45,568 nucleotides of DNA from Opitutales bacterium (GCA_028045305.1 JAOFTV010000014.1:1-45568); one strand, 5' to 3'; shown: positions 36,126 through 44,877, counted from the first letter of the stretch. Notes: a model not told the origin generated them from the sequence alone. Translations and numbers: made by a program.

Positions 36126-37990
36126 ATACCATGGAGCCAAAAAACAAAAAAGATGGAGCGATTGACCTGTCCCGATACTCCAAGGAAAAAAGACAAGCCC
36201 TCGAAGTAACCGAGGAGGCACGGGGCCCACGATTAATGGACGGTTTTGCATCCGGCCTTTTTATGGGGGCTCCCAAGTTCGCCCCTTTGTACGAGGTGCT
36301 GAAAAAACCATCTCCAGATACCGAAGAGGGTGAATCATTTTTAAAAACCCTCGAGCGTACCCTAGACCGACATGCCAATCCTGATGAAATTGATGAGACC
36401 GGAGAGATCCCGGATTCCCTGCTCGAAAAACTTGCGGAGATTGGTGCCTTTGGGATCAAAATACCCAAAAAATATGGAGGCTTAGGGCTTAGCCAGGCTA
36501 CTTATTCCCGGGCTGCAAAACTACTCGGTTCGCGTTGCGGAAACCTAACGGCCCTCCTTTCTGCCCATCAATCAATCGGACTTCCTCAACCATTAATCCG
36601 CTATGGCACCGAGGAACAGAAGAAAAAATACCTACCCGATGTGGCCAAGGGTGCAATCACAGCCTTTGCCCTAACTGAGGACGAAGTCGGTTCGGATCCA
36701 TCGCGATTAAAAACAAAAGCCAAACCAATCAAGGGAGGAAAGAGTTATTTAATCAACGGACAAAAGCTCTGGTGTACCAATGGAACCAAAGCAAAATACC
36801 TCGTGGTTATGGCCCGTACCCCTTCGACCACAGGTTCCAACGGGAAGCCCAAGCGGTCAATAACCGCCTTTATTGTGGATGCCCATTCCCCTGGTTTAGA
36901 AATTGTTCAGCGCTGCCGATTCATGGGTCTTCGTGCCTTGTACAATGGAGTGGTTCGTTTCCATAATGTCGAAGTACCCGCAGAGAATGTTATTCTCGGC
37001 CCAGGCAAGGGAATGCGGGTTGCCCTCAACGCTTTGGGCGTTGGCCGGCTTACCCTGCCTGCGGCCTGTTCGGGCCTCGCCTATGAAAGTTTGAAGATTG
37101 CCAGACGCTGGTGTGTGGAACGACGCCAATGGGGATCGGAAATTGGTAAGCACGAAGCAATCTCTTCAAAGGTTGCCGATATGACAGCCGATGCTTTTGC
37201 CACTGACTCAATGGTTCGTATGACCTCTGCCCTGGTTGATGCCAAGGTCGACTTCCGTATGGAATCTGCCTTGTGCAAACTTTGGGGAACAGAGACAGCC
37301 TGGCGGGTTATTGACGACCTTATGCAAATCCGTGGGGGTCGAGGTTATGAGACTGCAAAGTCTCTTGCCTCACGCGGAGATAACCCCGAACCCGTCGAAC
37401 GAATGATGCGGGATTCTAGGATCAATCGAATTTTTGAAGGGTCCACTGAAATCATGAAATTGTACCTCGCCCGGGAAGCCCTCGATCCACACCTTCGTCT
37501 TGCCGGCGGAGCGATGGACTCCCGTCTATCCCTTGGGGTTCGTCTACTTACTGCCCTGAAGGCGGGTGCACACTACTCACTCTGGTACCCATCCCAATAC
37601 TTACCCAGCCTATCCCAAATGCCGGCAGGGGGCAGTCGCTCTACGCGGCGGGCCCTTGCATATGTGGAAGGTACTTCGCGCAAACTTTCCCGCTCGTTGT
37701 TCCATGCCATGGCAATCTACGGACCTGCCCTCGAAAAAAGACAGCTTTTGCTGGGACGACTGGTTGATGTTGCTGGAGAATTGTTCGCCCTTACCACATC
37801 CCACCTCCGAGCTGAAGTTATTCTTTCAGGAAAAGAGACCTGTAAGGAAATCAACAAAGAAGATCTGCCCGCCTTACTTGCCTACCTCGATGCCCGCACC
37901 CGCAACCGGGTTCGGAGCCTCTTTGAGGAACTAAGAAACCCAGCCGATGGCAAGGGAAGGAGGCTGGCACGAAAAATTCTGGCAGACTAA
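36122..37990 (+). CDS. Acyl-CoA dehydrogenase, long form
   Basis: An FAD enzyme that makes the first double bond of beta-oxidation. The 622-residue protein is longer than the usual 380-400, with an N-terminal 60-residue extension and a 140-residue C-terminal helical domain, the layout of VLCAD/ACAD9-like enzymes. Visible motifs are FALTEDEVGSDPS, INGQKLWCTNG, QIRGGRGYE and the IFEGSTEIMKL segment, whose Glu (near 439) is the likely catalytic base. It is the last gene of the lipid operon. No electron-transfer flavoprotein is encoded nearby. Confidence 0.92.
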   Translation: MNTMEPKNKKDGAIDLSRYSKEKRQALEVTEEARGPRLMDGFASGLFMGAPKFAPLYEVLKKPSPDTEEGESFLKTLERTLDRHANPDEIDETGEIPDSLLEKLAEIGAFGIKIPKKYGGLGLSQATYSRAAKLLGSRCGNLTALLSAHQSIGLPQPLIRYGTEEQKKKYLPDVAKGAITAFALTEDEVGSDPSRLKTKAKPIKGGKSYLINGQKLWCTNGTKAKYLVVMARTPSTTGSNGKPKRSITAFIVDAHSPGLEIVQRCRFMGLRALYNGVVRFHNVEVPAENVILGPGKGMRVALNALGVGRLTLPAACSGLAYESLKIARRWCVERRQWGSEIGKHEAISSKVADMTADAFATDSMVRMTSALVDAKVDFRMESALCKLWGTETAWRVIDDLMQIRGGRGYETAKSLASRGDNPEPVERMMRDSRINRIFEGSTEIMKLYLAREALDPHLRLAGGAMDSRLSLGVRLLTALKAGAHYSLWYPSQYLPSLSQMPAGGSRSTRRALAYVEGTSRKLSRSLFHAMAIYGPALEKRQLLLGRLVDVAGELFALTTSHLRAEVILSGKETCKEINKEDLPALLAYLDARTRNRVRSLFEELRNPADGKGRRLARKILAD

Positions 37991-37994
37991 AAAT

Positions 37995-38075
37995 TTAGGT
38001 TTTAAACGGGCCGGCATCTCCGCATGGGAGCTCTTTTGTAATGCTTGGCCTGCCGGAATGATATTTCAAACCTAA
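37995..38075. repeat. Nested inverted repeat between convergent genes
   Basis: Outer arms TTAGGTTT (37995-38002) and AAACCTAA (38068-38075) enclose inner arms CCGGCA (38011-38016) and TGCCGG (38051-38056). The structure lies between the acyl-CoA dehydrogenase and the convergent sugar isomerase gene and overlaps the latter's stop codon. It is probably a bidirectional transcript end; no long T run follows. Confidence 0.5.
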
Positions 38076-38962
38076 GGTTGGTAGGGTATTCGGGAGTAGT
38101 TTAGTTCATCTAGGATAGCTTCCAATTTCCGTCCATATTCAACATAGATTTCCACGGGGTCTCCCGCATCCGCATTTTGGGAATCCGCATCGTGAAATAC
38201 CGCTGCCAAGTGGGGCTCGATGGAGATCCCCCCATCATATCCATTCGCTTGTAGATCGGCCAAAATTTCGCGAACCTTCCCCTGCCCCTCACCGGGATAA
38301 AGATAAACTTCCTTGCCCGCATTGTCCGAACTTGGTTCCAGGCAATCTTTGATATGCACATAAGCAATGTGCTCGCGTACCTTTTGGTAAAATTCCCACG
38401 GATCCTGCCAGGGTTGACCCTCTTTGGAACGATCGCGGTTAAAAACCGGATTGGCAGTGTCGAAGACAAGTTTCATTCCCGGTATGGCATCCAGAAGTTC
38501 ATGGGTATGTTGCCAGCTTAACCCTCCGTAATTCATACAGTTTTCATGAAGCACTGAGATTCCCTCAGCCGCAAACATATCCACAATGATTTGCAACCTG
38601 CGGATACGCTCATCCACCATCAGGCTCTCTCCTTCTACAACCTTATAGCTCATGATGCGCACCATTTTGGAACCCAGTGCCTTCATGCGGGGAATCGCCC
38701 GATTCACTTCGTCCAGGGTAATGGAAAAATCATCCCGCACATCTTTTCCCCAGTTGGCAATGGCGGATCCGAAGGCGTTTACATAGACTCCTGCCTCATC
38801 GAGGGCCCGGCGGAATTCTTCAAACTCCGCATCGGATACATCATGTAAATTTTTTCCGTTTAAACAGCGTGCTTCGATCGCATTCCACCCCATCGCCTGA
38901 GTGGTGGAGATTTGCATGTTTCCATCCTGAGAAGCCTCATCGGCAATTCCTGTAAGGTACAT
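38072..38962 (-). CDS. TIM-barrel sugar isomerase/epimerase
   Basis: A 296-residue protein of the xylose-isomerase-like AP endonuclease 2 superfamily. Likely metal ligands lie in HENCMNYGG, FDTANP, YVHIKDC and the SIEPH segment. Related enzymes epimerise or isomerise keto-sugars with a divalent metal, often as partners of Gfo/Idh/MocA dehydrogenases. It is the last gene of the minus-strand cluster and sits 22 bp after the MocA-type gene. In the known 3-keto-glycoside operons a protein of this type accompanies the dehydrogenase and a DUF1080 lyase, as here. Confidence 0.82.
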   Translation of the reverse strand: MYLTGIADEASQDGNMQISTTQAMGWNAIEARCLNGKNLHDVSDAEFEEFRRALDEAGVYVNAFGSAIANWGKDVRDDFSITLDEVNRAIPRMKALGSKMVRIMSYKVVEGESLMVDERIRRLQIIVDMFAAEGISVLHENCMNYGGLSWQHTHELLDAIPGMKLVFDTANPVFNRDRSKEGQPWQDPWEFYQKVREHIAYVHIKDCLEPSSDNAGKEVYLYPGEGQGKVREILADLQANGYDGGISIEPHLAAVFHDADSQNADAGDPVEIYVEYGRKLEAILDELNYSRIPYQP

Positions 38963-38984
38963 AATTCTTTGGTGTATTTTAAAA

Positions 38985-40055
38985 TTAGTTGGACAGGACG
39001 ATTTTTTCTCCGCCCGCCTTGGCAGATTGGTAGACTGCCTCGATCAGTTCCACCGCTTTTCTCGCCTCGGTGCCGTCCACCTGAGGAGATTCTCCCCGGC
39101 TTAACGCCTCCAGGGCATCCTCGAAATTGCTTTGGTGCCACTGGAAATCAATCGCTTTTGGATCGGCCGCACCAGCCCCAGCCTGTACTGCACCCACCCC
39201 AAACCTCTCCAGTATTTCTTCATCCCTGGGCAAGGTCCTTTTTAGGTCCCAAAGATCAAACTTATCATCGCACATCCGGATGGATCCTTTATCTCCGCAC
39301 ACATGGATGGATGCAGGCAGGCCGGTATTGGAGTAGCAAGCAGTCGATGCCTGGATCACTCCCCTCGCACCGCTTACAAATTCGACCATCGCCACCGCCA
39401 CATCTTCCACCTCGATTCCCTCATGGGCTTCGAGCCCACAGGATGCCCGCACACTTTTCACTGGGCCGAGCAGATGGAGCATCAAATCAATGGTGTGGAT
39501 GGACTGGTTCATCAGGGCACCCCCACCGTCCAGGCCCCAGGTTCCACGCCAGGCTCCACTATCGTAATATTCCTGAGAGCGCCACCACTTGATTGCCACA
39601 TCGACCAAGACTACTTTGCCAAGCCTTCCGTTCTCGATCGCTTTCTTAAAGATTTCCGTCGATGGATTGAAGCGCCTCGGGAAAATCCCCGCCAGCATAA
39701 CTCCTGCCTCCTCACAGATTCGAATCATCTGGTCGATCCGTGCGGTGGTCACCTCCAATGGCTTTTCACAAATAATATGTTTCCCTGCCTTGGCCGCCGC
39801 CTCTACATGGGCAAGATGGGCACCGCTGACTGATGCCACCGTGACCACCCTCATATCCTTATGGGCAAGAAACTGCTCAATATCGGAATACCCCGCACAG
39901 CTATATGCCTGGGCAAAAGCCTGGGCCCGTTCATCACGTCGTGCATAGGCAGCAACAAGTTCTGCTCCATGCATCGCATTGATTGCTTCAGCATGGAAAT
40001 CACCAATCACTCCGGCCCCAATAATTCCCACTTTGTAAGGCATGGGTGCGATCAT
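38985..40055 (-). CDS. Gfo/Idh/MocA family sugar dehydrogenase
   Basis: A 356-residue NAD(P)-dependent oxidoreductase. The Rossmann motif VGIIGAGVIGDFHAEAI is at the N-terminus, the catalytic EKPLEV motif follows with its Lys, and the C-terminal alpha/beta domain has DGGGALMNQSIHTIDLMLHLLG. No Tat or Sec signal is present, so it is cytoplasmic. Family members oxidise sugar hydroxyls, including at C3 of glycosides. ATG at 40055 has an AAGGAA Shine-Dalgarno at good spacing; ATG at 40043 would give the more standard N-terminus. Confidence 0.88.
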   Translation of the reverse strand: MIAPMPYKVGIIGAGVIGDFHAEAINAMHGAELVAAYARRDERAQAFAQAYSCAGYSDIEQFLAHKDMRVVTVASVSGAHLAHVEAAAKAGKHIICEKPLEVTTARIDQMIRICEEAGVMLAGIFPRRFNPSTEIFKKAIENGRLGKVVLVDVAIKWWRSQEYYDSGAWRGTWGLDGGGALMNQSIHTIDLMLHLLGPVKSVRASCGLEAHEGIEVEDVAVAMVEFVSGARGVIQASTACYSNTGLPASIHVCGDKGSIRMCDDKFDLWDLKRTLPRDEEILERFGVGAVQAGAGAADPKAIDFQWHQSNFEDALEALSRGESPQVDGTEARKAVELIEAVYQSAKAGGEKIVLSN

Positions 40056-40091
40056 AACATTGTTCCTTTCCTTGTAAGTTGAGCTCTTGGT

Positions 40092-41756
40092 CTAAGCGGA
40101 TTCATTTTCCTTACTCCTGCGAAAGTGCCCCCAGATGATCAATGCAATAAACGTACACAGCCCGACCGTACCGATGGGAAAATCACTATTGGGAAGAGTC
40201 TTGGTAGTGGCGGTGTGACCAGCGGCGAGTCCTGTAATTAACAAGGATGTACCGAGAAGTAAGTTCCACACCAGGCGCTGCCCACCCCTGGGAAGATCCT
40301 CTTTTAATAAACGAGATGAATTCATCATCAAAAAGAAAGCCAGGCAGGCGATGGGGAAAAGCACATACCCAAATGTGGAAGTAACCACCGCCAGGTAGGC
40401 CTTGGATCCACCGTCCCAAAAGACCGGCCAAAACACACCGAACAAACCGGTGAGAATGCCAGCTTTGTGCACACTTCCTCCATGGGTGGCTCCGAGGGCC
40501 TCGCAAAAAACAAAGCCAGAAATCAGGCAAAGTATGGAAATGGTGGAAAGAGCCATCGCCAGCACACCCAGCCCAAAAATAAACTGGGAGACTGAGCCCT
40601 CGCCACTCAGGGCACTGAGCGAGTTGGCAAAATTCGCCGTACTCCGTGGCACGAGCATGGCCGCCAGGCGTGTCTCCGCCTGCCCCACCTGCAAATCGGA
40701 AAGTTCCGGTGCAGCTCCCTTTCTCTTGGAGATCAACTTGGTAAAGTCTTTCGCTCCGGCCGAATCCTCCACCACACGAACTTGGCCATTTTCTTCCACC
40801 AGCAAGCCATCGTAGGGCTGGCCATGAAACATATATGCCGAAGCGATGACCACGCAGGATACTGCCAACACATAGGGAATAACCATACCGGTGGAGAGAT
40901 CAAAGATGGCCAAGCCACGGTGCTCCCGGCCCCACTTTTTCGAGAGCATCGAGTACGGGAGTAAAAAGGTCATATTGATCCCCACTGCGGTGGCAGCCGC
41001 CCCTACCATGCGTTCACGCTGAGTATCGACAATTTGTGCGGTCCAAAATTCGCGGATTCCCGCATGTTCAATTTCCTTGAGCAGGGGAAGAAACACATCT
41101 CCCGGCGTGGTTAAAATACTGAGGTCGGGTATGAAACCACTGAGGGTACCGAGCAGGTTAAAGTCTGCCGAGGAAGTGGAAATTTTCAGCACCACACCCA
41201 TAAAGCAGAGCACAATACCAGCCACGATGCCCTTGAGTACCCACTCATAGATTTTGATCCCCATTCCCTCATTTCCGTAGCAAAGAGTAATCGCAGTGAC
41301 CGCGAGAAAAATTAAGCCAGACACCAGAAATTTTGCGCCCGTTCCTCCATCAGCAAAAGCTTCGGGAAATAGGTTTTGACTGACCGCTCCATAAGCAAGG
41401 GAGTACTGAGGTAATGCCCAGACCAGGTTGGCGAGCAAAGTGGCAATCAACCAACCCCAGGCGAGCACCGGGTTAATTTCTGTACGCATCGCCTCAAAAG
41501 GGGAACGCCCGGTGGACAGGGTTATATAACTAATCGCACAGAGCATGACCACTCCGAGAATCATTGCCACCAACTGCACCCATAAAATAGAATATCCACC
41601 AATCACCCCGAGGAACAATGCACCCGCCAGTGACCCCCCTCCCAAAGTTATGGCACTCTGTAACCATCCTGGGCCAGATAGTCGGGCATAGGTTTTATAC
41701 TTTTTCAAACCACCTGCTTTGGTGGCCCGTACGAGTTCTTCCCGGTCAATCTTCAT
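40092..41756 (-). CDS. Nramp-like permease lacking the metal-binding motif
   Basis: A 554-residue membrane protein with about 11-12 hydrophobic helices. The first helix (SGPGWLQSAITLGGGSLAG, from residue 27) aligns with the Nramp start GPG...DPGN, but the metal-binding DPGN is replaced by LGGG (38-41). I also find no MPH motif of the sixth helix. A soluble loop of about 75 residues (near 315-390) interrupts the membrane part. It lies in an operon of sugar enzymes, 3 bp after the DUF1080 gene, so an organic substrate is more likely than a metal ion. Transport is inferred from the fold. Confidence 0.75.
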   Translation of the reverse strand: MKIDREELVRATKAGGLKKYKTYARLSGPGWLQSAITLGGGSLAGALFLGVIGGYSILWVQLVAMILGVVMLCAISYITLSTGRSPFEAMRTEINPVLAWGWLIATLLANLVWALPQYSLAYGAVSQNLFPEAFADGGTGAKFLVSGLIFLAVTAITLCYGNEGMGIKIYEWVLKGIVAGIVLCFMGVVLKISTSSADFNLLGTLSGFIPDLSILTTPGDVFLPLLKEIEHAGIREFWTAQIVDTQRERMVGAAATAVGINMTFLLPYSMLSKKWGREHRGLAIFDLSTGMVIPYVLAVSCVVIASAYMFHGQPYDGLLVEENGQVRVVEDSAGAKDFTKLISKRKGAAPELSDLQVGQAETRLAAMLVPRSTANFANSLSALSGEGSVSQFIFGLGVLAMALSTISILCLISGFVFCEALGATHGGSVHKAGILTGLFGVFWPVFWDGGSKAYLAVVTSTFGYVLFPIACLAFFLMMNSSRLLKEDLPRGGQRLVWNLLLGTSLLITGLAAGHTATTKTLPNSDFPIGTVGLCTFIALIIWGHFRRSKENESA

Positions 41757-41759
41757 ACC

Positions 41760-42404
41760 TTATTTCAATTCTTTAATCTTAATGTTTCGAAAACGATAGA
41801 CCTGTCCCTTTTCTCCATGGTGTTGCAATCCGATATATCCCCTGGAATCAAGATCGTCGCTAATATCTAAAGTATTAATGCCGTTTACCCAGACCTGAAG
41901 TTTTTCTCCCACACATTTAATCCGGTATTTATTCCAGTCATTTCTTTTTAATGCGTTTCTTTTTTCCTCGGTCCAGGTTTTTGCATTTCGGGGATCATCC
42001 ACTGGTTTGATTGGCTGTATCCACCCCCGCCTGCCTTCGTCGTACAATCCGCCCGACCATCTTCTTTCCGCTCCGTCCACTTCCGCCTGGTAGCCAAACA
42101 TCTGACCGTTCGGCTTGCGCTGGGAACGAAAAAGAAAACCGGAGTTCGCCTTCCCCTTGGGCAACTTTACCTCTGCGGTAAATTCAAAGTTAGTGTACTC
42201 TTTTTTACTCGAAAGGAAGAATTTTTTATTTCCCACCAGTTCGATCATTCCATCAACCACGCTTGCCTCCCCCCAGTCGTAAGGATTTTCCCAACCGCTT
42301 AAATCTTTTCCGTTAAATAAATTTACCCAACCTTTCTCCCCACCAATAAGGCAGGATGAGAGCATCAGTAAAACAAGGAATGGAGTTCCATTTTTAATTT
42401 TCAT
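41760..42404 (-). CDS. DUF1080 lipoprotein (3-keto-glycoside hydrolase/lyase-like)
   Basis: A 214-residue exported protein. The signal ends in LMLSSC, a lipobox. The rest is a DUF1080 concanavalin-like beta sandwich: WVNLFNGKDLSGWE near the start, EFTAEVKLPKGKANSGFLFRS-like strands, FGYQAEVD, and GYIGLQHHGEKGQVYFRNIKIKEL-like strands at the end. Members cleave 3-keto-glucosides. I chose ATG at 42404, overlapping the uxaC stop by 11 bp; the frame extends to 42452. It sits in the middle of the sugar operon. Being a lipoprotein, it would act outside the cytoplasm, whereas its neighbours are cytoplasmic. Confidence 0.85.
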   Translation of the reverse strand: MKIKNGTPFLVLLMLSSCLIGGEKGWVNLFNGKDLSGWENPYDWGEASVVDGMIELVGNKKFFLSSKKEYTNFEFTAEVKLPKGKANSGFLFRSQRKPNGQMFGYQAEVDGAERRWSGGLYDEGRRGWIQPIKPVDDPRNAKTWTEEKRNALKRNDWNKYRIKCVGEKLQVWVNGINTLDISDDLDSRGYIGLQHHGEKGQVYRFRNIKIKELK

Positions 42405-43827
42405 AAAATCCAAAGTAAGTATGTGCATTGTGATAGCAGACATCAGCAACAAGGCCCGCAGAGAGTGAAAAATCGTCCGGGATTAAACCCTCGTCCATAT
42501 CCTTGCCTATTAAATTACAGAGGATCCGGCGGAAATATTCGTGCCGTGGAAAAGAAAGAAAAGATCGACTATCGGTGAGCATACCCACAAAGCGGGAGAG
42601 TAAACCAAGGCTGGACAAGGCATTGATCTGTGCCTCCATTCCTTCCTTTTGGTCAAGAAACCACCAACCCGATCCAAACTGTACCTTGCCGGGAATTTTC
42701 CCGTCCTGAAAATTTCCTGCCAAGGTTGCAAAGAGGTAATTATCCACCGGGTTATGGTTATAAATTACTGCTTTGGGCATCGCCCCAATCCTTTCGAGTT
42801 GATCAAAGTAAGAGCCCAGTTCTTTGCCCTGTTTAAAATCCCCAATCGAATCAAACCCTTTGTCCGGGCCCAGGTTATCATATTTTATAGAGTTTACATT
42901 GCGGTAGGCTCCGAGGTGCATCTGCTTGGTCCAACCTTTGGATGCATCCAACTTCCCGAAATGAACCATAAGGAAACTCTTGTATGCATGAGCATCCTCA
43001 CTGGATACCACCCCCCCTGCCAATACCTGCGAAAATACCCTCTCGGCAACCGCCCGGTCAGGCACTCCCCCATATGCATGTTCCAACCCATGATCGGACA
43101 GCCTGCCACCCGCCTGGTGAAAGTCCTCATGTCTTTGATCGAGGGACTGTAAAAAATCGTCCAAATTGATAATTTCTTTGCCGGTTATATTCCCGAGGCG
43201 CTTAACCCATTCCTGAAAGGCTTCGGGTGTTTCCACAGCCAATGCCTTGTCGGGTCGAAAAGTGGGTAACATCTTAATCCCGCCGGCAGATTTATTTACC
43301 CCGATATGATCTTCCAATGAATCCACCGGATCATCTGTGGTGCAGGCGACTTCCACCTGAAAATGCTTGAGGATACCAAGGGCCCGAAAATCTTCGCCTG
43401 CCAATTTCTCATTTGCTTTCTCCCAAATACCCGGAGCACTTTTCTCATTAATCAGGTCTGATATACCAAACAGTCTTTGCATTTCCAAATGCGACCAGTG
43501 ATATAATGGATTGCGCAAAAACCTGGGCATCGACCGGCAATAAGCCAAAAATTTATCGTACGGGTCTGCATCGCCGGTGCAGAACTTTTCTTCCACTCCG
43601 TTTGCACGCATCGCCCGCCACTTGTAATGATCTCCCTCCAACCAAAGTTCATACAGGTTGGAAAATTTCCGGTTCTGACGGATATCGGACGGGGGAAGGT
43701 GGCTATGGTAATCAATAATGGGCAAGTCCCTGGCAACTTCATGAAATAACTTGCGGGCATTGTCTCCGGACAATAGAAAATTCTCTCCTATAAAGGTTGT
43801 TTTTTCCGCTTTCATTACTTGGCTCAT
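42394..43827 (-). CDS. uxaC: Glucuronate isomerase
   Basis: Interconverts D-glucuronate with D-fructuronate and D-galacturonate with D-tagaturonate, the entry to hexuronate catabolism. The 477-residue protein has the amidohydrolase-like metal motif DYHSHLPP (His41, His43), the WRAMRANGVEE segment, the VACTTDDPVDSLEDH block, and the C-terminal LTDSRSFLSFPRHEYFRRILCN region, all characteristic of UxaC. It is the first gene of the minus-strand carbohydrate operon and divergent from a 2-hydroxyacid dehydrogenase gene across 63 bp. Confidence 0.95.
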   Translation of the reverse strand: MSQVMKAEKTTFIGENFLLSGDNARKLFHEVARDLPIIDYHSHLPPSDIRQNRKFSNLYELWLEGDHYKWRAMRANGVEEKFCTGDADPYDKFLAYCRSMPRFLRNPLYHWSHLEMQRLFGISDLINEKSAPGIWEKANEKLAGEDFRALGILKHFQVEVACTTDDPVDSLEDHIGVNKSAGGIKMLPTFRPDKALAVETPEAFQEWVKRLGNITGKEIINLDDFLQSLDQRHEDFHQAGGRLSDHGLEHAYGGVPDRAVAERVFSQVLAGGVVSSEDAHAYKSFLMVHFGKLDASKGWTKQMHLGAYRNVNSIKYDNLGPDKGFDSIGDFKQGKELGSYFDQLERIGAMPKAVIYNHNPVDNYLFATLAGNFQDGKIPGKVQFGSGWWFLDQKEGMEAQINALSSLGLLSRFVGMLTDSRSFLSFPRHEYFRRILCNLIGKDMDEGLIPDDFSLSAGLVADVCYHNAHTYFGFYEN

Positions 43828-43850
43828 TTTTATCCTTTAGAACACAGGGA

Positions 43851-43879
43851 TTGACTCGTGTAAAGCATTGATTCATATT
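43851..43879 (+). promoter_or_regulatory. Possible sigma-70-type promoter
   Basis: TTGACT (43851-43856), a 17 bp spacer and CATATT (43874-43879), scoring 5/6 and 4/6 against the consensus. If used, transcription would begin about 5 bases before the ATG at 43891, giving an almost leaderless mRNA. This is the only pair in the 63 bp divergent spacer that I find convincing. Confidence 0.35.
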
Positions 43880-43900
43880 GCAGCCCATTCATGGCTGCAA
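43878..43900. promoter_or_regulatory. Perfect inverted repeat over the start codon
   Basis: TTGCAGCC (43878-43885) and GGCTGCAA (43893-43900) are exact inverted arms separated by 7 bp that include the first two bases of the ATG. It could be an operator that blocks transcription toward the dehydrogenase gene, or an RNA hairpin that hides its start codon. Confidence 0.45.
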
Positions 43901-44877
43901 AAAAGATTATTCTTATCACCACCACCTCTTTTCAGGATGTTCCTGGAATCCATCATGATTTACTGGACAGGGAAGGATACCAACTCATCCGCCAACGTGG
44001 CCCCCTGAGTGAAGATGCAATGCTCGACTTAGTCGGCGAGGTCGACGGGATGATCTGTGGGGACGATGCCATCACTCCTGTGGTCATCGACAAAGCCCTG
44101 CCCCGCCTTCAGGTAATTTCCAAATATGGAATCGGGCTCGACAAGATCGATATTGATTATGTGACTAACAATAGCATCCCCCTAACCTTCTGTCCAGGGG
44201 TCAACCATACCACCGTGGCAGAACATACATTTACTCTGCTCTTATCCCTCTGTAAAAATTTGTTACCGCAGGCAAATGACTGTGCCCGTGGACTATGGAA
44301 CCGAAACACCGGGCATGAAATCTTTGGCAAATGCATGCTCATCCTTGGCATGGGTAGAATAGGTAAGGAAGTGGCCATCCGGGCCCGAGCTTTTGGTATG
44401 GAAGTAACTGGATATAACCGCAGTTGGGACGATTCTTTCGCTCAGGCACACCAAATCTCACGGATTACTGATATTGAATCTGCCCTGCCTCAGACCGACA
44501 TCGTCAGCTTGCACCTCCCCTTTACCGAGGATACCCACAACTTGATCAATGCCGACCGCCTCGCCCTGCTCCCTAAAGGTGCTTTTGTGATTAATACAGG
44601 CCGGGGTGAACTAGTGGATGCTCAGGCAGTGGTCAATGCTCTCGAATCTGGCCACCTCGGTGGCTACGGGGCGGATGTACTCGACCAGGAACCCCCACCT
44701 GCCAACCACACTCTACTTGGGGCTCCCCGTTGCGTAATTACTCCCCATGTGGGCTCCCGTACTTACGAATCCGTCGCCCGGCAGGCAGAGATGGCCGCCC
44801 GTAACCTCATTCTCGCCCTCTCTGGGGAAAAGCCCCTCGCCCAGGCAAACAACGCTCCTTTACCCACCCCTGTTTAA
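43891..44877 (+). CDS. D-isomer-specific 2-hydroxyacid dehydrogenase (PGDH-like)
   Basis: A 328-residue NAD-dependent oxidoreductase. Visible elements are the substrate segment SKYGIGLDKID, the Rossmann motif LGMGRIGKEVA near 151-161, the catalytic Arg in NTGRGELVD, Glu in DVLDQEPP, and His in TPHVGSRT. It has no ACT domain, unlike full serine-pathway PGDH. Candidate substrates include phosphoglycerate, glyoxylate/hydroxypyruvate and sulfolactate; none is proven. It lies 8 bp upstream of an Ldh2-family gene of opposite stereochemical class. Confidence 0.88.
   Translation: MAAKKIILITTTSFQDVPGIHHDLLDREGYQLIRQRGPLSEDAMLDLVGEVDGMICGDDAITPVVIDKALPRLQVISKYGIGLDKIDIDYVTNNSIPLTFCPGVNHTTVAEHTFTLLLSLCKNLLPQANDCARGLWNRNTGHEIFGKCMLILGMGRIGKEVAIRARAFGMEVTGYNRSWDDSFAQAHQISRITDIESALPQTDIVSLHLPFTEDTHNLINADRLALLPKGAFVINTGRGELVDAQAVVNALESGHLGGYGADVLDQEPPPANHTLLGAPRCVITPHVGSRTYESVARQAEMAARNLILALSGEKPLAQANNAPLPTPV

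Noticed and set aside
38912..39592. 226-codon plus-strand open frame
   Set aside because: It lies antisense to the sugar isomerase and MocA-type genes, which have clear motifs. Its product is low-complexity Pro/His/Arg-rich with no recognisable fold.
42649..43152. 167-codon plus-strand open frame inside uxaC
   Set aside because: It is a shadow of the well-supported glucuronate isomerase frame.
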